64,000 nucleotides of DNA, from assembly GCF_018531425.1 (NCBI RefSeq), contig NZ_JAHBOI010000006.1, positions 85,911 through 149,910 of the forward strand, given 5' to 3'. Shown here in pieces: positions 58,194 to 64,000 of the stretch. The stretch is from Paenarthrobacter sp. DKR-5 (GTDB lineage Bacteria > Actinomycetota > Actinomycetes > Actinomycetales > Micrococcaceae). The notes beneath the pieces were generated by a model. It made no database searches and was not told the DNA's origin. It saw only the letters and a list, made by a program, of their open reading frames with translations. The position numbers and the translations under genes were made by a program. How positions within the stretch are numbered: the first letter of the stretch is position 1; each line of letters starts with the position of its first letter.

Positions 58194-58270
58194 TGGGGTG
58201 AGATACGGGGGTTGAACCCGCGACCTCCTGGACCACAACCAGGCGCTCTGCCAACTGAGCTAATCCCACC
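58194..58270 (-). tRNA. tRNA-His (anticodon GUG)
   Basis: The minus strand folds into a full cloverleaf. The acceptor helix is GTGGGAT with ATCTCAC, the D arm is in TAGCTCAGTTGGCAGAGC, the anticodon loop TTGTGGT lies between CCTGG and CCAGG, and the T arm reads CGGGTTCAACCCCCG. The extra G at -1 (58270) and its partner C73, diagnostic of tRNA-His, are encoded. CCA is encoded at 58196-58194. Confidence 0.97.
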
Positions 58271-58424
58271 AAGTCGCCCCGAACCGGCCGGAGCTATCCG
58301 GACCTGCGATCAGCAGCGAGAAATAGTCTACCTGCTCTTGAGGGGTGCTCGTGACATTTTGGCCCCCCGACAGGGAAAAGAGCCGCCGTTTTGTCCCCGA
58401 ATATGCCCCTGACCTGCGGAAAAA

Positions 58425-59027
58425 CTACTGCGAGATCTTCTGGGCGATTGCTTTGGCGGTCTGCGAGTCGGGCCCGGGAGCGGCCACGAACACCGCTTCC
58501 CGGTAGTAGCGCAACTCGTTGATCGAGTCGCGGATGTCGCCCAGGGCACGGTGGCCGCCGCTCTTGACGGGCGCCTGGAAGTAGGCGCGGGCAAACCAGC
58601 GCCGGGAAAGCTCCTTGATCGTCGAGACGTCGATCACGCGGTAGTGCAGGTGCTCGACGACGGCGGGCATGTCGCGCGCGAGGAACATCCTGTCGGTGCC
58701 CACGGAGTTGCCGCCCAAGGGTGCCTTGTTGGGTTCGGGCACCCAGGCCGTGATGTACTCCATCACCAGGGTCTGCGCCTCTTCCATGGAGACGCCGCGG
58801 GGCAGTTCGTCCAGCAGCTTGGAGGAGGTGTGCATGTCCCGGACAAAATCGTTCATCTGGGCCAGCGCCGCGTCCTCGGGCTTGATGACGACGTCGACGC
58901 CGTCGCCCAAAATGTTCAGTTCGGAGTCGGTCACCAGGGCAGCGACTTCGATCAGGGCGTCGGCCTCGAGGTCAAGGCCGGTCATCTCGCAGTCAATCCA
59001 GACGATGCGTTCATTCGATATAGGCAC
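58425..59027 (-). CDS. orn: Oligoribonuclease
   Basis: 200 residues from GTG 59027. 3'-5' exoribonuclease finishing RNA decay by cutting dinucleotides, including pGpG. DEDDh residues are in WIDCEMTGLD, NSVGTDRMFLARDMP and GHRALGDIRDSINELRYYRE. The last 25 residues are an Ala-rich tail. TACATT plus six bases precedes the GTG, so leaderless translation is likely. Confidence 0.96.
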   Translation of the reverse strand: MPISNERIVWIDCEMTGLDLEADALIEVAALVTDSELNILGDGVDVVIKPEDAALAQMNDFVRDMHTSSKLLDELPRGVSMEEAQTLVMEYITAWVPEPNKAPLGGNSVGTDRMFLARDMPAVVEHLHYRVIDVSTIKELSRRWFARAYFQAPVKSGGHRALGDIRDSINELRYYREAVFVAAPGPDSQTAKAIAQKISQ

Positions 59028-59033
59028 CAGACC

Positions 59034-59039
59034 AATGTA
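59034..59039 (-). promoter_or_regulatory. -10 element for leaderless orn
   Basis: TACATT on the minus strand, then GGTCTG and GTG 59027. Confidence 0.6.
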
Positions 59040-59061
59040 CCCCGGGCCGTATGGCGCTCCG

Positions 59062-59799
59062 TCAGAGGCTGGAGTGGCTCATCTGCCGGACATGCTCCGC
59101 TTCCAGTGCGGTGATGAGCGGCTCCGGGTTCTCCACGTAACGCAGCACGGGCAGGCTCCCCGTGTCAGGAGGCCCGAACGTGCGGTTCCAGCGGCTTGCC
59201 GCGGCAGTTGTGCCGGCTGGTTTGGTGCCGGCCGGCGTGGGGGAGGCAGTGCCGGTGGCGGGGATGCCGGCTTGCCGGCGCTCCGGCAACACCCGGTGCG
59301 CGGCATGGCCGGGCGCTGCCCGGCGCCCGCTGGGCTGGCTTGCCGCCCGGCGGCGGGACGGTGCAGCGCGGCGGGACGGTGCGGCGCGGCGGGACGGTGC
59401 AGCCGCCGCCAGGCTTGGTGCTGGCGCCTCATGGGCAGCGGGGCGGGCAGTCCGCGCCGGCACGAGCTCCCTGGCGGGGCCGGCGCGGCGGGCGGAGCGC
59501 CGGGTCTGGGGCGCCGTGCCCGGTGCATCTTCCCGACGCTGCGGGGCGGGTGCGGGTTCGGGGCGCTGGTCCGCGGCCACCGCCGCCTCAGGCAGCTCGC
59601 GGGCAGCGAGGCGGCGGGTGTGCCACCACAGCGCGGCGAAGACCGCGGCGCCGAAGACGGGGAGGGCGATGCACAGCGCCAGGGGCACCCGGCTCAGCGC
59701 CATGGCGACACCGGCTGCCACGGCAGTGAACGCACCCCATGCCAGCAGCGAGGGTTCCGGTGCCGGTGGTGGCGGGGGAGTAGCTTTGTGCCGGCCCAC
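59062..59799 (-). CDS. Low-complexity membrane protein of unknown function
   Basis: 245 residues from GTG 59799. A Pro-rich start is followed by two hydrophobic segments (about 18-38 and 41-59, SLLAWGAFTAVAAGVAMALS and ALCIALPVFGAAVFAALWW), and then 120 residues of Pro/Ala/Arg/Ser with six-residue repeats of APSRRA type. The last 30 residues, with SLPVLRYVENPEPLITALEA, are the only part that looks folded and conserved. Pro-rich parts suggest a need for EF-P. I do not recognise the family. The start lacks a strong ribosome binding site. Confidence 0.65.
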   Translation of the reverse strand: MGRHKATPPPPPAPEPSLLAWGAFTAVAAGVAMALSRVPLALCIALPVFGAAVFAALWWHTRRLAARELPEAAVAADQRPEPAPAPQRREDAPGTAPQTRRSARRAGPARELVPARTARPAAHEAPAPSLAAAAPSRRAAPSRRAAPSRRRAASQPSGRRAAPGHAAHRVLPERRQAGIPATGTASPTPAGTKPAGTTAAASRWNRTFGPPDTGSLPVLRYVENPEPLITALEAEHVRQMSHSSL

Positions 59800-60026
59800 T
59801 TGACTTGTTTCCCCCGCTGTCGACTGAATCTGCTTCTAGGGTAAGGTACCGCGGCCGCATCCGTGCCGCACACGCCGCCGAAGTGCCCCGGTGCTAAAAT
59901 TCAGGCACGACCGCGGCGTACCGCGCAGCGGAACGTCCCGTGATCCCGGCTCCCGAACAGGCGCTGCGGGCGAGGGGCGCGACCGAACGCCGACCGACTT
60001 CAGCCGACAGATAGGATCCGCCCGAG

Positions 60027-61580
60027 ATGAATGCGCCGGTGCCCGCGGTCCGGCCGATGCCGATCTCGAGGGAAGCGGTGCCGGAGCCGGAAGTGGACCG
60101 GCCGCGCAGCGCGATTCTGGCCGGATTCCTTGGCTCGCTATTCCTGATGATCGGCTCTGCCGGCATAGGCTGGCTTGCCCCCGCTTCGCCGCTGAGGCGG
60201 GTGGCATTCTTTATCTGGATGCGCACCGAAGCCGCCGGGGTGGCCATCTCGATCGTGCTGCTTTCCGTTGGCGGCATGCTGCTCGTGCGCGCGTGGCTCC
60301 GGCTCGGACAACGCGTTCGCGTCTGGGGGCCGCAGGCACGCAAGGCGACCCTGCAGGCTGTCGCCGCGTGGGGCGCTCCGATGTTCTTTTCGGTGCCGCT
60401 CTTCAGCCGCGACGTCTACGCCTACGTCGGCCAGGGACGCCTGATGGTGGAAGGGTTCAATCCCTACAAGGATGGCATTTCCACGCTGTCGAACTATTAC
60501 CAGCTTGGCGCCGACAAAATGTGGACCGAGGCGCCGACCCCCTATGGTCCGGTCTTCCTCTGGATCGAGCAGTTCATTGTCTGGGTGACCCAGGTGCAGC
60601 CGGAAATCTGCGTGCTGCTGTTCCGCCTGGTCGCCTTGGTGGGGGTGGCGCTGTGCATCGTCTACGTCCCCCGGCTGGCCGAGCTGCACGGGATCAACCC
60701 GCACCGCTCCCTCTGGCTGACCGCAGCGAACCCGCTGTTCCTTACGACGTTCATTGCGAGCGTGCACAACGACTCATTGATGCTCGGCCTGGCGCTCACG
60801 GGGCTCTACTACGCCGCTGTCCGGCGGCCCCTGACCGGCATAGCCTTGGTCACGCTGTCCGTGGCGGTCAAACCGATCACCCTCATCATGCTGCCGTTCA
60901 TCGGCATGCTCTGGGCCGGACGGGGCGCCGGGTGGGGGCGCAAGATCGCCTTCTGGGCCGCGACAGCAGCGCTCTCGCTGGGTGCTCTCTGGGCCCTGGG
61001 CCTGGTCAACGGCTTCGGCTTCGGCTGGATCAACGGCCTGAGCGCACCGGGCAGCGTCTGGATCTGGTACGCGCCGGTGGGCTTCATCGGCCTGGTGATC
61101 GCCAGCATCACCGACAAGTTCGGCCTCGACGGCTGGGTGCTCGCCGGCTACGCCTTCACCGCCGGCAAGGCGCTCACCCTCGGTGCGATTGCGTGGACGG
61201 TCTTCCGGGGCGAGCACCGCCGCATGGTGCGGCGCCTCGCGTACGCACTCGCCGCCGTCGTGCTGCTGGCCCCCATGGTGCAGGCCTGGTACGTGGTCTG
61301 GCTGATTCCGCTGTTCGCCGTCACCGGGATCCGCAACGACTGGCAGGTGAAGGCGCTGTACATCTCCGTGTCCTTCTTCATCATCTACGGCCTGGTCGAC
61401 CAGCTCGACGTCTTTCCCTACCTGCAGACCGACGACCTGCGGTTCGCGCTCGGCCTCGCGCGCAGCGCCACAGCGGTCATCGCGGTGCTGTTTGCGATGT
61501 ACCTGATCTTCGTCGATCCAAAGACGAAGCACTTGTTCCGCAAGGTCGACCAGCCCATGCCCCTGGACCCGGTGATCTGA
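60027..61580 (+). CDS. mptB: Polyprenol-phosphomannose alpha-1,6-mannosyltransferase (MptB-like)
   Basis: 517 residues from ATG 60027; TAGGAT (60012-60017) ends nine bases before it, so the mRNA is nearly leaderless. A GT-C membrane enzyme with about 13 hydrophobic segments. The motif RDVYAYVGQGRLMVEGFNPY just after the first helices contains the acidic residues typical of polyprenol-sugar users, and SLWLTAANPLFLTTFIASVHNDS is the family's next block. In mycobacteria and corynebacteria MptB starts the lipomannan core; in Micrococcaceae it would serve lipomannan or a similar glycan. The symbol is by similarity only. Confidence 0.82.
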   Translation: MNAPVPAVRPMPISREAVPEPEVDRPRSAILAGFLGSLFLMIGSAGIGWLAPASPLRRVAFFIWMRTEAAGVAISIVLLSVGGMLLVRAWLRLGQRVRVWGPQARKATLQAVAAWGAPMFFSVPLFSRDVYAYVGQGRLMVEGFNPYKDGISTLSNYYQLGADKMWTEAPTPYGPVFLWIEQFIVWVTQVQPEICVLLFRLVALVGVALCIVYVPRLAELHGINPHRSLWLTAANPLFLTTFIASVHNDSLMLGLALTGLYYAAVRRPLTGIALVTLSVAVKPITLIMLPFIGMLWAGRGAGWGRKIAFWAATAALSLGALWALGLVNGFGFGWINGLSAPGSVWIWYAPVGFIGLVIASITDKFGLDGWVLAGYAFTAGKALTLGAIAWTVFRGEHRRMVRRLAYALAAVVLLAPMVQAWYVVWLIPLFAVTGIRNDWQVKALYISVSFFIIYGLVDQLDVFPYLQTDDLRFALGLARSATAVIAVLFAMYLIFVDPKTKHLFRKVDQPMPLDPVI

Positions 61581-61633
61581 CTCCGGCCCCGCCGGACCTG
61601 TACTGGCCCTGCTTCCGCAGCAATACTGGGTGG

Positions 61634-62044
61634 ATGGCGGCTTCTGCTGATGAACATGAGCTGGTGACCGAATTCGACGTCGCGCGGTGGGACCCGATTC
61701 CTGCCTCGCCGGGGGACGTGTCCAGTGCATGGTCCAAGGCCAAGGTGACCAAGATCTTCGACGGCGCGATCACCGGCACCAGCGTGGCCGAAGTGATGAT
61801 CGTCGGGGGAGCGGACGGCGGCGGCTACCTCGCGACCGAGCTCTTCACCGGCAGCATCGGCCACCGCACCGGCAGCATGGTGATCCAGCACGGAGGGGTC
61901 TCGGACGGCATCGAGGCACGCAGCTTCGGCAACATCGTGCCGGACTCGGGAACCGGCGGCTTGGATGGCGTCCGCGGCGAGGCTGTGTACGACGTCGACG
62001 CCGAAGGCCGCCACACCCTCGCCCTGACGCTGAGGTTTGGCTAG
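61634..62044 (+). CDS. DUF3224 domain protein
   Basis: 136 residues from ATG 61634. A compact beta-rich single-domain protein: EFDVARWDPIPASPG, DGAITGTSVAEVMIVGG, GSIGHRTGSMVIQHGG and the end HTLALTLRFG are the blocks of DUF3224 (allene oxide cyclase-like barrel). No known reaction. The 53-bp gap after mptB has no clear terminator, so they may share a transcript. Confidence 0.85.
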   Translation: MAASADEHELVTEFDVARWDPIPASPGDVSSAWSKAKVTKIFDGAITGTSVAEVMIVGGADGGGYLATELFTGSIGHRTGSMVIQHGGVSDGIEARSFGNIVPDSGTGGLDGVRGEAVYDVDAEGRHTLALTLRFG

Positions 62045-62055
62045 GACCTGAGGGT

Positions 62056-62316
62056 TCAGCCTGCCGGGCTCGGCTGCTCGTCTTCCTGGGCGAGGTCCCC
62101 GGATCCGGGTTCGCCAGGGACAACCGGAACCGGGAGGACCGGCAGCAGTCCGGTCGCCGGCCGCGGGGCGCGCTTCTGGCTTTCGAGGGCCACCGCGGTC
62201 TCGACGGCCCTGCGGTATTCGGCGTCGGTCAGTACCCCCTTGGCGCGGTTGCGCTGCAATTCCTTCAATAGGCGCTCGGCTTTGATCGTCGCCGCCGTCA
62301 CTTTGTCACGGGTCAC
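62056..62316 (-). CDS. Small SHOCT-like protein
   Basis: 86 residues from GTG 62316 with GAGGAGG just upstream, a strong site. The first half contains LLKELQRNRAKGVLTDAEY, close to the SHOCT motif (a short helix pair with G-x-LT-x-E-E/A-[FY]). The second half is Pro/Val-rich and acidic. Convergent with the DUF3224 gene, 11 bp apart. Function unknown. Confidence 0.7.
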   Translation of the reverse strand: MTRDKVTAATIKAERLLKELQRNRAKGVLTDAEYRRAVETAVALESQKRAPRPATGLLPVLPVPVVPGEPGSGDLAQEDEQPSPAG

Positions 62317-62445
62317 ACCAACCTCCTCGACTTAATTGATGCTAACGGCGGGAACCGGCCGGCGCCAGAGGTTTCGGCGATCCTCCCGCTCGTCGCGCGC
62401 GGCCGTAGGATCAACCGTGAAGAAGCGGCAAAAGGAGGCGGCATC

Positions 62446-62682
62446 ATGAGTGTGACGGACGTCAGTGAGCAGCTGCTCTCGGCAGCGATTGAGCTCGAAA
62501 ATGCGGCGCGAGACCCCCAGTCCTACCCGGAGTATCCGGCTATCCGAACCAACGTCGCGACCGCGCTGGAAACCATCGCCCGGGCGCTGGTCGAGTTCGA
62601 AGCGGCCGGCGACGGTGCAAGTGCGCGTTCGACGGAATGGTCCGCCAAGCTGGGAGACGTGGCCTCCGGTCTGACGGGGTGA
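62446..62682 (+). CDS. Small helical protein of unknown function
   Basis: 78 residues from ATG 62446, with AAAAGGAGG immediately upstream. Two predicted helices: VTDVSEQLLSAAIELENAA and TNVATALETIARALVEFEAA. No cysteine or membrane segment. It lies 35 bp before the metal-sensor gene but is probably a separate unit. Confidence 0.7.
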   Translation: MSVTDVSEQLLSAAIELENAARDPQSYPEYPAIRTNVATALETIARALVEFEAAGDGASARSTEWSAKLGDVASGLTG

Positions 62683-62717
62683 CGCCGGCGCCGCCGGCCG
62701 GCACTGTGTGAAAGAAT

Positions 62718-63086
62718 ATGCGCATGAACGCAGATAAGCGGTCCTGCGGGCTGGCGATTGACAGCGACTACGTCGAGTTGGCAGTCGAGATCTTCGCGAT
62801 GCTCGCGGACGCGACCAGGGTCCGGATCATCCTGGCACTTCGGGACGGGGAACTGCCCGTGAACCAGTTGGCTGAAGCCGTCGGAAAATCGCCGGCGGCC
62901 GTCTCGCAGCATCTGGCGAAGATGCGCCTGGCGCGCATTGTCTCCACCCGCCAGGACGGCACCCGTGTCTTCTACCGGCTCGAGAACGAGCATGCGCGAA
63001 CGCTCGTGTCCGACGCAATCTTCCAGGCGGAGCATGCCCTGGACCAGTCCCCGCGCCACCACCACCTCAACGAGGAGCCCGCCTGA
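62718..63086 (+). CDS. ArsR-family metal sensor, KmtR-like (Ni/Co)
   Basis: 122 residues from ATG 62718; ATG 62724 is two codons in and may be the true start. Winged helix: ADATRVRIILALRDGELPV and the recognition part VGKSPAAVSQHLAKM. There is no CxC arsenic or cadmium site. His92, Glu105, His106, His114 and His115 match in spacing the five ligands described for the mycobacterial nickel-cobalt sensor KmtR (His88, Glu101, His102, His110, His111). The ATGCGCAT palindrome over the start (62718-62725) may be the operator. It overlaps the exporter gene by one base. Confidence 0.87.
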   Translation: MRMNADKRSCGLAIDSDYVELAVEIFAMLADATRVRIILALRDGELPVNQLAEAVGKSPAAVSQHLAKMRLARIVSTRQDGTRVFYRLENEHARTLVSDAIFQAEHALDQSPRHHHLNEEPA

Positions 63087-64000
63087 TGAGCGAGAACCCG
63101 ACGCACGGCCCGGCATCACCGCCCGCAGGCCACGGGCATGACCACGACCATGACCACGGGCACGAACATGGGCATGACCACGACCACGGGCATGACCACG
63201 GGCACCACCATGACCACGACCACGGGCACGGGCATGACCACGGGCACCACCATGGGCACGGCCATGACCATGACCACGGGCACGAGCACCCGACGGGGCT
63301 CAAGGGCTTCCTGTACGGCTTGTTTGTGCCGCACAGCCACGACGCCTCGGACTCGATCGACGACGCGATGGAGTCGAGCAGCCAGGGTATCCGCGCCGTG
63401 AAGGTCAGTTTGGCGGGTTTGGGCACCACAGCGGTGCTTCAGCTGGTGATTTTCCTGTTCAGCGGCTCTGTGGCGCTGCTGGCGGACACCATCCATAACT
63501 TTTCCGACGCCCTGACGGCAGTCCCGCTGTGGATCGCCTTCCTGCTGGGACGCAGGGCCGCGAACCGCCGGTACACGTACGGCTACGGGCGGGCGGAAGA
63601 CCTCGCCGGCCTGTTCATCGTGGCGATGATCGCCCTCTCCTCGATTGTGGCCGCGTGGGAGTCCATCGACAGGTTCTTCCATCCGCACGGGCTCTCGAAT
63701 CTAGGCTGGGTCTTCGCAGCCGGGCTGATTGGCTTCGCGGGAAATGAGCTGGTGGCCGTCTACCGCATCCGCGTCGGCCGACGCATCGGCTCCGCCGCGC
63801 TGGTAGCCGACGGGCTTCACGCGCGCACTGACGGTTTTACCTCCCTCGCGGTGGTGCTTGGGGTGATCGGTGTGTGGCTGGGCTTCCCGCTGGCCGATCC
63901 GATCGTGGGCCTGCTGATCACGGTGGCCATCGCCGTCCTGCTCTGGGGGACGGCCCGTGACATCGGCCGCAGGCTTCTCGACGGCGTCGACCCGGACTTG
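63086..64000 (+). CDS. Cation diffusion facilitator with His-rich N-terminus, 3' end missing
   Basis: 305 codons to the edge, from ATG 63086 (TGATG with the sensor gene). It exports divalent metal in exchange for protons. Residues 16-68 consist of alternating His-Asp/Gly/Glu units, 29 His in 53 residues, likely a cytoplasmic metal buffer. The membrane domain follows; TM2 has the HxxxD site in ADTIHNFSDALT and TM5 the second in VADGLHARTDGF, the zinc-type arrangement. With the KmtR-like partner nickel or cobalt is possible. The C-terminal domain lies off the window. Confidence 0.93.
   Translation, partial: MSENPTHGPASPPAGHGHDHDHDHGHEHGHDHDHGHDHGHHHDHDHGHGHDHGHHHGHGHDHDHGHEHPTGLKGFLYGLFVPHSHDASDSIDDAMESSSQGIRAVKVSLAGLGTTAVLQLVIFLFSGSVALLADTIHNFSDALTAVPLWIAFLLGRRAANRRYTYGYGRAEDLAGLFIVAMIALSSIVAAWESIDRFFHPHGLSNLGWVFAAGLIGFAGNELVAVYRIRVGRRIGSAALVADGLHARTDGFTSLAVVLGVIGVWLGFPLADPIVGLLITVAIAVLLWGTARDIGRRLLDGVDPDL

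Noticed and set aside
59891..61633. Long upstream extension of the DUF3224 frame to 717 residues
   Set aside because: The extension is the out-of-frame shadow of the mptB-like gene, with Arg/Pro/Gly-rich nonsense; the DUF3224 domain starts at 61634.
63138..63401. Frame encoding a Met/Thr/Gly repeat protein
   Set aside because: It is the +2 reading of the His-Asp-Gly repeat in the CDF gene; the frame starting at 63086 has the HxxxD motifs and membrane helices.

Overview
This window looks like a stretch of chromosome from a high-GC, aerobic actinobacterium, most likely Micrococcaceae (Arthrobacter in the broad sense). The basis is strong GC bias at third codon positions, frequent GTG/TTG starts, and typical actinobacterial genes: mIHF, a helicase-dead PriA, acVLRF1, a DUF948/DUF6167 pair ahead of alaS, a PH-like gene inside the pyr operon, and an MptB-type mannosyltransferase. 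The genus is inferred from gene content and order, not from any search. I see no insertion sequence, prophage, CRISPR array or obvious island; this is mostly core genome.

Layout. 1-5422: 5' part of an amino-acid permease (minus), aspS, a GNAT acetyltransferase, acVLRF1 (minus) and rarA. 5430-7046: rpsD with a long leader, then two small membrane proteins. 7102-15964: alaS-ruvX-mltG-aroE-aroC-aroK-aroB, one tightly packed run. 16031-17160: efp-nusB, closed by a 26-bp perfect hairpin shared with a convergent PrsW protease. 18589-27600: pyrimidine operon pyrR-pyrB-pyrC-(PH-like)-carA-carB-pyrF, headed by a recognisable PyrR-binding hairpin whose 3' side reaches the Shine-Dalgarno region. 27615-34296: a mycothiol-type DinB protein, mihF-gmk-rpoZ-coaBC and metK-priA. 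34326-37136 (minus): aldo/keto reductase, alpha/beta hydrolase and glycosyltransferase in an overlapping operon.

37197-47767 is a carbon-catabolism block. A SorC-type regulator diverges from glpD-glpF-glpK (glycerol), followed by gntK, a gluconate-5-dehydrogenase-like SDR, an idonate-dehydrogenase-like MDR, a FadR-type regulator and gnd. Together these would feed L-idonate and gluconate into 6-phosphogluconate and the pentose phosphate pathway. 47781-49968 (minus): cysE, cysK and msrA (cysteine synthesis, methionine sulfoxide repair). 50073-54045: NIF3-like, a zinc-ribbon coiled-coil protein, an RNase HI-VOC fusion and a zinc alcohol dehydrogenase. 54059-58270: yaaA, RNase P RNA (rnpB) with an unusual repeat-bearing terminator, a PfpI-like protein, a small ORF, def, an acyl-CoA dehydrogenase and tRNA-His. 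58425-64000: orn, a low-complexity membrane protein, mptB-like, DUF3224, small proteins, and a KmtR-like metal sensor overlapping a cation diffusion facilitator with a long His-rich N-terminus (runs off the end).

The most interesting items are the RNase HI-VOC fusion, the repeated terminator arms behind rnpB, the PyrR hairpin, the 36-bp repeats that extend PyrF, the KmtR-like ligand set beside the His-rich exporter, and a recurring TAnnnT-N6-start arrangement that predicts leaderless mRNAs.
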